DNA of 64,000 nucleotides from JAENVU01 sp963801105 (lineage in GTDB: Bacteria > Actinomycetota > Acidimicrobiia > IMCC26256 > JAENVU01): positions 3,410,001 through 3,474,000 of the forward strand of contig CAWDDH010000003.1 in NCBI GenBank assembly GCA_963801105.1, written 5' to 3'. A program made the translations under genes and the position numbers. Of the stretch, positions 17,597 through 27,761 are shown one piece after another. Below the pieces are notes generated by a model. That model saw only the letters and a list, made by a program, of their open reading frames with translations, ran no database searches and was not told the origin of the DNA. Each line of letters starts with the position of its first letter. Position 1 is the first letter of the stretch.

Positions 17597-18259
17597 TCAG
17601 GCGTAGATGTTGATGGCGGGGTCGAGGCCCAGGGTCGACGGGTCTCCTCGTCCGGTGGCCGCGAGGGCGAAGGGCCAGGGGGCTCCGGTGACCTTGTCGC
17701 CGCCGCCGGAGACGTCGAAGACCGGGAGGCCTTCGAGCGCGATCGTCATGGGGCTCCAGTCGCGCAGCGTCAGCGTGTCGGCGATGTGCGAGACCGCGGC
17801 AGTCGGATCGACCTCGGCCGGCGCCGCCTGCCCGATCGCGTCGCGCAGGTCGTCGGCGTGGAGGATCATGTCCGACCACAGCGCCTCGACTCCCTGACCG
17901 AGGGTGCCCGCCACGCCGCCCGGCCCGGGTGCCGCCCAGGCGTCGTCGTCGAACATCGCGAGCAGGGCCTCCAGCCGCGGCCGGAGCGCAGCGAGCTCGT
18001 CGGCCAGCTCCCCGGCCGACCGACCGGCGCGCTCGTCGACCTCGCGCTGGGTCGCCTCGTCGGACCCGAGACCGTCGAAGCGCCCCTCCACCACGTCGGC
18101 GAACTGGCCGACGACGTGCCGGGCGACATCACCTGCGGTCCATCCGGCGCAGCGGCTCGAACGGTCCCATCCGGCGGCATCGATGGAGCGGAGCAGCGCT
18201 TCGAACCGCCCGACCTCGGGAGCGAACTCGGCTTGGGTGACGGTGCGGGGCAGGCTCAT
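17597..18259 (-). CDS. DinB-like / maleylpyruvate isomerase family protein
   Basis: A 220-residue protein of the TIGR03083-like (mycothiol-dependent maleylpyruvate isomerase N-terminal) group. It has an early CAGWTAGDVARHVVGQFADV segment, in which the His serves as a likely metal ligand, and a later LWSDMILHADDLRDAIG segment supplying further ligand-like histidine and aspartate residues. Family members are four-helix-bundle metal proteins that use mycothiol as co-substrate in some cases. The substrate cannot be told from sequence. It sits between folC and ndk with short gaps (27 nt and 155 nt), where mycobacteria have a small membrane protein instead. Confidence 0.75.
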   Translation of the reverse strand: MSLPRTVTQAEFAPEVGRFEALLRSIDAAGWDRSSRCAGWTAGDVARHVVGQFADVVEGRFDGLGSDEATQREVDERAGRSAGELADELAALRPRLEALLAMFDDDAWAAPGPGGVAGTLGQGVEALWSDMILHADDLRDAIGQAAPAEVDPTAAVSHIADTLTLRDWSPMTIALEGLPVFDVSGGGDKVTGAPWPFALAATGRGDPSTLGLDPAINIYA

Positions 18260-18286
18260 CGGGACGCTCCTCGGGTCGGGGGAAAC

Positions 18287-19609
18287 CTACCGCGAGCCGC
18301 TGTCGCCGCGCAGCGCGGTGCGAGCGGCACCGACGACGTAGAGCGATCCCGTCACGAGGATCTGACCGTCGGCCGCGGTCACGTCACGCGCGCGGGCGAC
18401 GGCGCGGTCCACGGCGGGCGCGAGGTCGATGCGATCCGGGTCCAGGCCGAGGTCGATCGCGGCCTCGGCCACCGTCGCCGGGTCCATCGCCCGGGGCGAG
18501 GGCGGCTGCGTGCACACGAGTCGCTCGACCCCGGTGATCTCCAGCGCCGCCAACATCTCGCGGGGATCCTTCTCGCGCAGCAGCCCCACGACCAACGTTC
18601 GCGGCGCCGGCACGAACTCCTCCGCGAGCGCACGAACGAGCGCCGAAGCACCCCCCACGTTGTGCGCGCCGTCCAGCAGCGTCAGGGGCTGGGTGCCGAC
18701 GACCTCGAGCCGCCCCGGCGAGGTCACCGCGGCGAACCCGGCGTGCACGATCGCCTCGTCGAGCGGGGCACCGCGGGCCGCCTGCGCCGCCGCCAGCGCC
18801 ACGACGGCGTTGTCCACCTGATACGCACCGTGCAGCGGCACGAATACGTCGTCGTACATGGCATCGGGGACCGCGAGGTCCACCAGGTGTCCACCGTGGG
18901 CCAGACGCGACCGGCGCACACCGAAGTCGCGATTGCGGATCCAGGTGTCGCGCGGGTGGCGGTCCCGGAAGATGGGGACGAGCTCAGGATCGGTCTCGCC
19001 GAGCACCAGGATCGCGTCCTCGCGGATGATGCCGGCCTTGTCGGCGGCGATGTCCGCGCGCGTCGGGCCGAGGTACTCGACGTGGTCGATCCCGACGTTG
19101 GTGACGACCGCGACCTCGGCGTCGAGAACGTTGGTCGCGTCCCACGTTCCGCCCATGCCGACCTCGACGATCGCGGCGTGCACCGCGACGTCCGCGAAGT
19201 ACGTGAAGGACGCGGCGATCATGATCTCGAAGTAGCTCGGCGACTCGGTGAGGAACTCCTCGATCGTCCGGATCTGGGTCAGCACCCGGGCGAGCTCGTG
19301 ATCGGGGATCGGGTCGCCGTTCCACTCGATCCGCTCGTTGACGCGTTCCAGATGGGGACTGGTCGTGAGCCCGACCGACAGCTCCGACGTCTCGAGGAGC
19401 GTCGCCACCATGCGCGCGACGGAGGTCTTCCCGTTGGTGCCGGTCACGTGGACCGAGCCGAACTCGGCCTGCGGCGTTCCGAGCAGCGTCGTCAGCTCGC
19501 GGATGCGCTCGAGCGTCGGTGCTCCCCGCGCGCGACCGGGCCGGAACCCGACGCCGGTCTCGAGGTTGACGTGGCTGTCGAGCCAGGCGAGGGCCTCGTC
19601 GATCGTCAC
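18287..19609 (-). CDS. folC: Folylpolyglutamate synthase / dihydrofolate synthase
   Basis: A 440-residue FolC with the P-loop VTGTNGKTSVAR (GTNGKTS at 57-63), LTTSPHLERVNERI, VEVGMGGTWDATN and the C-terminal LLDGAHNVGGASAL motif that binds the folate substrate. It adds glutamates to folates and, in bifunctional forms, makes dihydrofolate from dihydropteroate. The GTG at 19609 overlaps the valS stop (GTGA) and gives the normal length; the longer open frame upstream is a shadow of valS. Confidence 0.95.
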   Translation of the reverse strand: MTIDEALAWLDSHVNLETGVGFRPGRARGAPTLERIRELTTLLGTPQAEFGSVHVTGTNGKTSVARMVATLLETSELSVGLTTSPHLERVNERIEWNGDPIPDHELARVLTQIRTIEEFLTESPSYFEIMIAASFTYFADVAVHAAIVEVGMGGTWDATNVLDAEVAVVTNVGIDHVEYLGPTRADIAADKAGIIREDAILVLGETDPELVPIFRDRHPRDTWIRNRDFGVRRSRLAHGGHLVDLAVPDAMYDDVFVPLHGAYQVDNAVVALAAAQAARGAPLDEAIVHAGFAAVTSPGRLEVVGTQPLTLLDGAHNVGGASALVRALAEEFVPAPRTLVVGLLREKDPREMLAALEITGVERLVCTQPPSPRAMDPATVAEAAIDLGLDPDRIDLAPAVDRAVARARDVTAADGQILVTGSLYVVGAARTALRGDSGSR

Positions 19610-22149
19610 GATCCGGCGTCGGCGAGCGTGACCGCGACCGAGAACGCCGCACCGGTCCCGGTGACGAGCTCGGCGACCACACCAGCGTTCATCACGTCGG
19701 GCCGGGCCGACTCGAGCGCCCGCAGTCGGGCCTCGACATCGGTGACCGCGACCCGGGACACCTCGGTGCGCATCGAGACGCTCGCCTCGGACTTCGCCTT
19801 GCGGATCGCGCCCAGCACGTCGGCCGCCACGGCGAACACCGCCGGCTCCCCCGTCGGACCGAGCTCGGTCGCCGTCGGCCAGACCGCGCGGTGGATCGAT
19901 CCCTCCTGCCACCAGGACCACACCTCCTCGGTCACATAGACGAGGAAGGGGGCCAGGAGACGTTGGAGCACCGAGAGCGCACGGCTCAACGCACCGCGAG
20001 CCGAACCCGCCCCCGGATCGTCCGCGTCGCCGTAGGCCCGGTGCTTCACCAGCTCGACGTAGTCGTCACAGAAGTCCCAGAAGAACCGCTCGACGCGCTC
20101 GAGCGCACGCGCGTAGTCGTAGCCGGTGAATGCGGTCGTGCAGTCGTCGACGGTGCCGGCCAGCGCGGCGAGCATCGCGGCGTCCAGGGGCTCGGTCACG
20201 GCTCCGACCGGCGCGTCGCCCATCACGCCGAGGACGAACTTGGAGACGTTGAGCAGCTTGATCGCGAGCCGGCGACCGACCTTCATCTGCCCTTCGTCGA
20301 CCGCGGTGTCGGTGCCCGGCCGGCCGGAGGCCGCCCAGTACCGGATGGCATCGGCGCCGTGCTTCTCCAGCAGCGGCATCGGGGTCACGACGTTGCCCTT
20401 GCTCTTGGACATCTTCTTGCGATCGGGGTCGAGCACCCAGCCGTTGATCGTCGTGTCACGCCACGGGAGCGTGCCGTGCTCGAAGTGGGCGCGCACGATG
20501 GTGTCGAACAGCCAGGTCCGGATGATCTCGGGTCCCTGGGGTCGGAGGTCCATCGGGAAGGTGCGGGTGAACAGGTCGTCGTCGTCGCACCAGCGCGTCG
20601 CGATCTGCGGAGTGAGCGAGGACGTCGCCCAGGTGTCCATGACGTCGGGATCGGCGACGAATCCGCCCGCGACCCCCCGCTGGTCCTCGGTGTAGCCCGC
20701 CGGCGCGGACGACGCCGGGTCCACCGGCAGTGCCGACTCGTCCGGCACCAGCGGCTCGTCCCACCGGGGTTCGCCCGACGCGTCGACCGGGTACCAGACC
20801 GGGATCGGAACACCGAAGAACCGCTGCCGGCTGATCAGCCAGTCGGTGTTGAGGCCCTCGACCCACGAGTCGTAGCGCTGCTTCATGTGGGGCGGGTGCC
20901 AGGCCAGCTCCGCGCCCCGGGCCAGGAACGCAGCGCGCAGGTCGTCGTCGCGACCGCCGTTGCGGTAGTACCACTGGCGAGACGTCACGATCTCGAGCGG
21001 CCGCGCGCCGCGCTCGTAGAACTTCACGGGATGCGTGATCGACTTCGGCTCGTCGGTGAGCTCACCCGACTCGGCGAGCAGCTCGACGATCCGCTTCTGC
21101 GCCTGCTTGACGGTCTTGCCCGCGAGCTCCGCGTAGCGCGTGCTCGCCTCGCCGTCGACGTCGGTTCCCCACTCCGGGTCGGTCGCCAGGATCCGACCGT
21201 CGCGCCCGACGATGTTGCGCAGCGGGAGCTGCAACTCGCGCCACCACACGACGTCGGTGGTGTCGCCGAAGGTGCAGATCATCGCGATGCCGGACCCCTT
21301 CTCGGGATCGGCGAGTGGGTGCGCGACGACCGGGACGGACACGCCGAAGAGCGGGGTGCGGACCGCGTGGCCGAAGCGGTCGCGGTAGCGATCGTCGTCG
21401 GGATGCGCGACGAGCGCGACGCACGCGGGCAGCAGCTCCGGTCGGGTGGTCTCGATCACGATGTCGGCCGCGCCGTCCGTGCCGTGGAAGGCGAGCGCGT
21501 GGTACGCGCCGGCCATCTCGCGGTCCTCGAGCTCGGCCTGCGCGACCGCAGTGCGGTCGTCGACGTCCCACAGCGTCGGCGCCTCGGCCGAATACGCCTC
21601 GCCGCGGGCGAGCATGCGCAGGAATCCGCGCTGGGACGCGCGTCGGGAGACCTCGCCGATCGTCGTGTAGGTCATCGCCCAATCGACCGACAGCCCGAGA
21701 CGCCGCCAGAGCTCCTCGAACTTCTTCTCGTCCTCGACGACCAGGGTGTCGCACAGCTCGACGAAGCGCTGGCGCGAGATCGGGATCTCCCGCTCACCGG
21801 GCTTCTCGGGCGGGGTGAAGTCGGGCTCGACCGGCAGGGTCGGGTCGCAGCGGACGCCGTAGTAGTTCTGCACCCGGCGCTCGGTGGCGAGGCCGTTGTC
21901 GTCCCAGCCCATCGGGTAGAAGATCTCGTCGCCGACCATCCGCCGCTGGCGGGCGATCGTGTCGGTCTGGGCGTAGCCGAACACCGAGCCCATGTGCAGC
22001 GAGCCGCTCACCGTCGGCGGCGGCGTGTCGATCGAGAAGATCTGCTCGCGCATCTTGGTGCGGTCGAAGGCGAAGGTCCGGTCCGCCTCCCAGCGGGCAC
22101 CCCACTTCTCCTCGAGTCCGTCGATCGTCGGCTTGTCGGGGACGGTCAT
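19606..22149 (-). CDS. valS: Valine--tRNA ligase
   Basis: An 847-residue class I synthetase. The HIGH-type motif is HMGS at 52-55 within SGSLHMGSVFGYAQTD, and KMSKS is at 579-583. An editing domain lies between them, with VIETTRPELLPACVALVAHP. The C-terminal anticodon-binding helical region ends without an obvious long coiled coil. The GWDDNGLATERRVQNYYGV segment is typical of the shorter, archaeal-like ValRS lineage rather than the E. coli type. The start at 22149 (MTVPDKPTID) is preferred to an upstream ATG at 22188. It is coupled to folC by a GTGA overlap. Confidence 0.95.
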   Translation of the reverse strand: MTVPDKPTIDGLEEKWGARWEADRTFAFDRTKMREQIFSIDTPPPTVSGSLHMGSVFGYAQTDTIARQRRMVGDEIFYPMGWDDNGLATERRVQNYYGVRCDPTLPVEPDFTPPEKPGEREIPISRQRFVELCDTLVVEDEKKFEELWRRLGLSVDWAMTYTTIGEVSRRASQRGFLRMLARGEAYSAEAPTLWDVDDRTAVAQAELEDREMAGAYHALAFHGTDGAADIVIETTRPELLPACVALVAHPDDDRYRDRFGHAVRTPLFGVSVPVVAHPLADPEKGSGIAMICTFGDTTDVVWWRELQLPLRNIVGRDGRILATDPEWGTDVDGEASTRYAELAGKTVKQAQKRIVELLAESGELTDEPKSITHPVKFYERGARPLEIVTSRQWYYRNGGRDDDLRAAFLARGAELAWHPPHMKQRYDSWVEGLNTDWLISRQRFFGVPIPVWYPVDASGEPRWDEPLVPDESALPVDPASSAPAGYTEDQRGVAGGFVADPDVMDTWATSSLTPQIATRWCDDDDLFTRTFPMDLRPQGPEIIRTWLFDTIVRAHFEHGTLPWRDTTINGWVLDPDRKKMSKSKGNVVTPMPLLEKHGADAIRYWAASGRPGTDTAVDEGQMKVGRRLAIKLLNVSKFVLGVMGDAPVGAVTEPLDAAMLAALAGTVDDCTTAFTGYDYARALERVERFFWDFCDDYVELVKHRAYGDADDPGAGSARGALSRALSVLQRLLAPFLVYVTEEVWSWWQEGSIHRAVWPTATELGPTGEPAVFAVAADVLGAIRKAKSEASVSMRTEVSRVAVTDVEARLRALESARPDVMNAGVVAELVTGTGAAFSVAVTLADAGS

Positions 22150-22200
22150 CCGGGGGATCTTAGGAACCCGACCTCGACCGGCACGCACGACGAGCGGCCA

Positions 22201-22210
22201 CCCCCCCCCC
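22201..22210. repeat. C10 homopolymer in valS-clpX gap
   Basis: Ten consecutive C bases lie in the 186-nt gap between the clpX stop and the valS start. A C6/G6 pair (22237-22242 and 22264-22269) lies nearby and could form a weak hairpin. The tract may be length-variable or a sequencing error hotspot. No gene is seen in this gap. Confidence 0.7.
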
Positions 22211-22335
22211 GTCCGATGGGCGTGCCGATCCGGGGTCCCCCCTGGATCTCCCGCGCGCGGAACGGGGGGTAGGGCTCCAGAACCGCGCGTGGGTCGGTAC
22301 GGGTGGTCCCCGACTCCGACCCGAGCGGGGTCGGC

Positions 22336-23601
<1,266 letters not shown>

Positions 23602-23640
23602 GCCGTCTCCCCCCGGAGTCCCGTCGTTCCCGGATCTTGC

Positions 23641-24279
23641 TCAGCTCACGCCCGCGGGCACGCTGACCGCGGCCAGCTCACGGTTGGTGATCACCTCGTC
23701 GACGATGCCGTACTCCTTGGCCTCGTTCGCACCCATGATGAAATCGCGGTCCGTGTCGGACGCGACCTTCTCGACCGTCTGACCGGAGTGATGCGCCAGG
23801 ATCTCGTCGAGGGTCTCACGCATCCGCGTGATCTCCTTGGCCTGGATCTGGATGTCCACGGCCTGGCCCTGTGCACCACCGTGTGGCTGGTGGATCAGCA
23901 CCCGGGAGTGCGGCAGGATGAACCGCTTGCCGTGCTCCCCGGCCGCCAGGATGACCGCGGCGGCGGACGCGGCCTGGCCGATGCAGATCGTGGACACCTC
24001 GGGCTTGATGAACTGCATCGTGTCGTAGATCGCGAAGAGGCCCGTGATCTCGCCACCGGGCGAGTTGATGTAGAGCGAGATGTCCTTGTCCGGGTCCTCG
24101 CTCTCCAGGTGGAGCAGCTGGGCCATGATCAGGTTCGCCACGTGCTCGTCGATGGGCGTGCCCAGCAGGATGATCCGCTCCTTGAGGAGCTTGCCCAGCA
24201 GGCTCGTCGTGCGCTCGCCCCCGTACGGAGTCTTCTCCCAGACCTCGGGGACGTAGAACGAGTTGTACGCCGGCTGCAT
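23641..24279 (-). CDS. clpP: ClpP, ATP-dependent Clp protease proteolytic subunit
   Basis: A 212-residue serine peptidase with the GQAAS nucleophile motif (Ser105), HQPHGG (His130) and DTDRDF (Asp, about 179) completing the triad, plus INSPGGEITG. The residues after the serine are AAAV rather than the more usual MGA. Translation may begin at ATG 24279, which overlaps the tig stop (TGATG); a GTG one codon upstream is the alternative. Actinobacteria often carry two tandem clpP genes, but only one is present here. Confidence 0.95.
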   Translation of the reverse strand: MQPAYNSFYVPEVWEKTPYGGERTTSLLGKLLKERIILLGTPIDEHVANLIMAQLLHLESEDPDKDISLYINSPGGEITGLFAIYDTMQFIKPEVSTICIGQAASAAAVILAAGEHGKRFILPHSRVLIHQPHGGAQGQAVDIQIQAKEITRMRETLDEILAHHSGQTVEKVASDTDRDFIMGANEAKEYGIVDEVITNRELAAVSVPAGVS

Positions 24280-25682
24280 CACTCTGAGGGCTCCTCTGGG
24301 TTCTTCGCTTCGGTCTCGGGTGGTGCGACCGCCTCGTCGGACGTTGCGGCTCCTGCGTCCTCCGGGTCCGGGATCGAGACGTCGATCTCGTTGCCGGAGG
24401 AATCCACTGCGATCGCGGCGTCGACGACGAGTTGCAACGCCTTGCCACGAGCGATGTCAGATCGTACCGCCTCGACCAGGCCCCGACGGTCGAGATCACG
24501 CCGCACCTTCTGGGGCTTTTCGCCCGCACGCTCGGCCAGGCGGGCCACCTCGGCGTCGAGCTCGTCGTCCGACGCCTCGATCGCTTCCTGGGTCACCACC
24601 GCGCGCAGCGCGAGATCGGCGAGCACTGCCCGGCCGGCCCCGGCCCGCAGCTCGTCCAGGAACTGCGACTGGTCCTGCCCGGTGGCGGCCAGGTACTGCG
24701 GGATCGAGAGCCCCTGGGGCTGGAGACGGTGCATGAGATCGTGCAGCCGGGACTCCAGCTCCTGGCCCACGAGAGACTCGGGCGGTTCGACCGAGACGAG
24801 CCCGGCGAGCGCGTCGAGCACCCGATCGCGCAGCGCCATCTGGACCTGGAGCTTGCCGAGCAGGTCCATCCGCCGCCGGGTCTCGGACCGCAGGGTCTCC
24901 ACCGTCTCGGAGTCGGTGTTCTCCACGACCCATTCGTCGCTGAGCTCGGGAAGAACCTTGCGCTTGGCATCCTTGACGAGCGCTCGGAACGCGACCTCGC
25001 GGCCGGCGTCCTCCCCGAAACGCTCGGGCAGCTCATCGGTGAACTCGAGCACCGAGCCCGGCCCGGCGCCGCGCAGCTGCTCGTCGAGCGCGGGGACGAG
25101 GCCGCCGGACCCGACCTCGTAGAGGAGGTCGGTGGCGCTCAACGCGTCGATCGGCTCGCCGTCGGCGGTGGCGCTGAGATCCACCGACGCGTAGCTGCCG
25201 TCGACGAGGGGGTCGTCACTGTCGGTGAGGTCGGCGAAGCGGTCGCGCAGGGCGTCGAGCTGACGGTCGACGTCCTCGTCGGTCGCGGGCGTGAAGTCGA
25301 GCTCGACCCGCAACCCCTCGTAGCCCGAGAGCTGGACGACGGGCCGGGTCTCGACGACGGCGTCGAACTCGACCACGCCGGACTCCTCCCCCGCCGTGAT
25401 CTCGATCTCGGGCGGCGCGATGACGTCGATGGACTCCGCGACGACCGCGTCGGCGTAGAACTCGGGGAGGCCGTCCTTGAGCGCCTGCTCGCGCCCGACC
25501 TCGGCCCCGAAGCGGGCCTCGAGCAACTTGCGGGGCGCCTTCCCCGGACGGAAGCCGGGGATGCGCACCTCTCGGGCGAGCTTGCGGAACGCGGCGTCGA
25601 TCGCCGGTTCGAACTCGGGCTCGGAGACTGCGATGTGCAGCTTGACCTTGTTGTCGTCGAGGGGCTCGACCGATGTCTCCAT
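24279..25682 (-). CDS. tig: Trigger factor (ribosome-associated chaperone, PPIase)
   Basis: A 467-residue trigger factor. The N-terminal ribosome-binding domain contains the signature region VRIPGFRPGKAPRKLLEARF (about residues 39-58). The PPIase-like domain (about 150-245) and a helical C-terminal chaperone domain follow. The last 50 residues are acidic and Pro/Ala rich. The PPIase motif is weakly conserved. It folds nascent chains at the ribosome exit and is typically co-transcribed with clpP, as here. The upstream 110-nt gap is divergent with the UbiB-like gene and should hold promoters for both. Confidence 0.94.
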   Translation of the reverse strand: METSVEPLDDNKVKLHIAVSEPEFEPAIDAAFRKLAREVRIPGFRPGKAPRKLLEARFGAEVGREQALKDGLPEFYADAVVAESIDVIAPPEIEITAGEESGVVEFDAVVETRPVVQLSGYEGLRVELDFTPATDEDVDRQLDALRDRFADLTDSDDPLVDGSYASVDLSATADGEPIDALSATDLLYEVGSGGLVPALDEQLRGAGPGSVLEFTDELPERFGEDAGREVAFRALVKDAKRKVLPELSDEWVVENTDSETVETLRSETRRRMDLLGKLQVQMALRDRVLDALAGLVSVEPPESLVGQELESRLHDLMHRLQPQGLSIPQYLAATGQDQSQFLDELRAGAGRAVLADLALRAVVTQEAIEASDDELDAEVARLAERAGEKPQKVRRDLDRRGLVEAVRSDIARGKALQLVVDAAIAVDSSGNEIDVSIPDPEDAGAATSDEAVAPPETEAKNPEEPSE

Positions 25683-25792
25683 AAGGGTCGGTCACCTTAC
25701 CCGGGGACCCCACCGATCCCTGGATGGTTCACCGCCTCCGGGAGGCCCCCGCCGGTACTGTCAGCCGACGATCCTTCGACGTCCGGGGCCCG

Positions 25793-27754
25793 ATGACGAT
25801 CAACATCACGAGCGGAGTCCTCGAGTTCGTCCTGGTGATCATCCCCTGGATCGTCACGGTCGGCTGGCTGTCGTCCCGGGTCCTCGGCATCCACCTCGGA
25901 CGCTGGCGCGCCACCGTCGTGGCGGTCGTCGGATGGTTCGGCGGGATCGTCGTCGCGGCCCTGGTGCTGAACGGCAATCCCGGCGACTGGCAGCTCGTCC
26001 CGGTCAGCCTCTTCTTCGGCGTGATGATCTCGATGCCCGTCGCCATCGTGCTCGACCTCATCACCCGGTCGACGCGCACCCGGCGCCGGCGGGGAACCTG
26101 GCGCGAAGTCGTCCACCCCGTCCGGTCCGCGCGCCAGGCGCTCGCCCCGATCGGCCGCATGCGCGAGCTCGCCCGTGATGCCCGCCGTCACAACCTGCTC
26201 CACGTGCGCTATCGCTCGGCCGACGCGATCGACTCGCCCGACTTCGCGCTCCGTTTGCGGCTCACGATCGAGGACGCCGGCGGGATGATGGTGAAGTTCG
26301 GCCAGATCGCGTCGACGCGTACCGACCTGCTCCCCGCCGCGCTGACCGACGAGCTCGCCGGGCTCCAGGCCAGCGTCCGGCCGATCGACGCCGACGAGGT
26401 CCGGGAGGTCATCGAGTCGGCGCTCGGCGAACCCGTCGAGACCGCGTTCGCCAGCTTCGAGTGGGCACCGCTCGCGGCCGCGTCGATCGGCCAGACCCAC
26501 CGGGCGGTGCTGACGACCGGCGAGCCCGTCGTGGTCAAGGTGCAACGGCCCGGCGTGGGCGAGCTGGTCGACCGCGACGCCGCGGTGATGCGCCTCGTCG
26601 CGCGCCAGGCGGAGCGCCGGATCGACGCGGCGCGCCGGGTCGGCGCGTCCGCGCTCGCCGACGAGCTGATCACCGGCATCGAGTCCGAGCTCGACTACCT
26701 GCACGAGGCCGCGGCCGGCCGTCGCTTCGCGGCGAACCTCGACGGGTCCGACGTGCGGGTGCCGCGGGTCTACCCGTCGCTCTCGGCCAGCACCGTGCTC
26801 GTGATGGAGGAGGTGCCGGGTCATTCGGTCGCCGAGGCGGACGTCGTCGACCGGTGCGGCGTCCCGCGCGAGGAGCTGGCGCGCCGGCTGCTGCGCTCGT
26901 TCCTCCAGCAGATCCTCCAGGACGGCCAATACCACGCGGACCCGCATCCGGGGAACGTGTTCGTCGACGCGGAGGGCGGGCTCTGGCTCATCGACTTCGG
27001 CGCGGTCGGCACGATCGCACCGAACGTCCTCGAGGGTCTCCAGGGCATCGCGATCGGGCTCGGGCTGGGCGACGTCTCACTCGTCGCCCGGGCTGTCCGG
27101 CACCTCGCGGCCGACGAGGTCATGACCGACCTCCGCGCGCTCGAGATCGACCTCGGAGCCGTGCTCGCGGGATTGGGCACGGGCTTCGATCCGAAGCTCA
27201 TCCGCGAGGTCCTCGCGATCATGGACCGGCACGGTCTGCGGGTCCCGAGCGCGCTCACGCTGCTGTCGCGCTCGCTCGTGACGCTCGAGGGGACGCTCGG
27301 CGTCCTCTGTCCCGGGTTCGACTTCGCAGGTACCGGCACCGAGCTCGCCCGGGCCGACGCGGCGACGACCGTCGGCACCCCCGACGAGGTGCTCCAGCGC
27401 GAGTTGGTGCGCGCCCTCCCGTCGCTGCGGACCCTGCCCGAGGCCGCCGAGGCGATCAGCGCCCAGCTCCGGAGCGGACGGCTCACGATCCGGACCGAGC
27501 ACTACAGCGGTGCCGACCGCGCGGTCGTGGACCAATGGATCAACCGCGCGCTCGTCGCGGTGACCGGTGGCATCGGCGCGGTCGCGTCGTCACTGCTCCT
27601 GCTCGGCGCGGCCGGGACCCACGAGGAGGGTGTCCGCGAGACGCTCTGGGTGCTCGGATTCGGTGGGCTGACCTTCTCGACCACCCTGCTCATGCGGACC
27701 GCGGCACAGGCGTTGCACCGGCTCCCGCTGCGCGACGAGGAGCACCGCCGCTGA
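25793..27754 (+). CDS. ABC1/UbiB-family atypical kinase, membrane anchored
   Basis: A 653-residue protein. It has three N-terminal membrane segments (about 9-27, 39-60, 69-90) and an ABC1 kinase-like domain with KFGQIASTR (the KxGQ motif, about 168-176), the alanine-rich AAASIGQTH (228-236), the lysine in VVVKVQRPG (249), HADPHPGN and the metal-binding LIDFGAVG. Two membrane segments lie at the C-terminus. UbiB-like proteins assist isoprenoid quinone or lipid metabolism; the substrate in actinobacteria is not established. The ATG at 25793 gives a clean hydrophobic start; the frame is open 23 codons upstream. It is convergent with the next gene, 7 nt apart. Confidence 0.88.
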   Translation: MTINITSGVLEFVLVIIPWIVTVGWLSSRVLGIHLGRWRATVVAVVGWFGGIVVAALVLNGNPGDWQLVPVSLFFGVMISMPVAIVLDLITRSTRTRRRRGTWREVVHPVRSARQALAPIGRMRELARDARRHNLLHVRYRSADAIDSPDFALRLRLTIEDAGGMMVKFGQIASTRTDLLPAALTDELAGLQASVRPIDADEVREVIESALGEPVETAFASFEWAPLAAASIGQTHRAVLTTGEPVVVKVQRPGVGELVDRDAAVMRLVARQAERRIDAARRVGASALADELITGIESELDYLHEAAAGRRFAANLDGSDVRVPRVYPSLSASTVLVMEEVPGHSVAEADVVDRCGVPREELARRLLRSFLQQILQDGQYHADPHPGNVFVDAEGGLWLIDFGAVGTIAPNVLEGLQGIAIGLGLGDVSLVARAVRHLAADEVMTDLRALEIDLGAVLAGLGTGFDPKLIREVLAIMDRHGLRVPSALTLLSRSLVTLEGTLGVLCPGFDFAGTGTELARADAATTVGTPDEVLQRELVRALPSLRTLPEAAEAISAQLRSGRLTIRTEHYSGADRAVVDQWINRALVAVTGGIGAVASSLLLLGAAGTHEEGVRETLWVLGFGGLTFSTTLLMRTAAQALHRLPLRDEEHRR

Positions 27755-27761
27755 GCCGGGC

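Noticed and set aside
17573..19939. Open frame of about 788 codons on the plus strand opposite folC and the DinB-like gene
   Set aside because: Antisense shadow; no family pattern, while the minus strand has intact FolC motifs.
22150..22335. T-box or other riboswitch around valS
   Set aside because: The leader lacks T-box landmarks; only a C10 run and a weak C6/G6 pairing are present.
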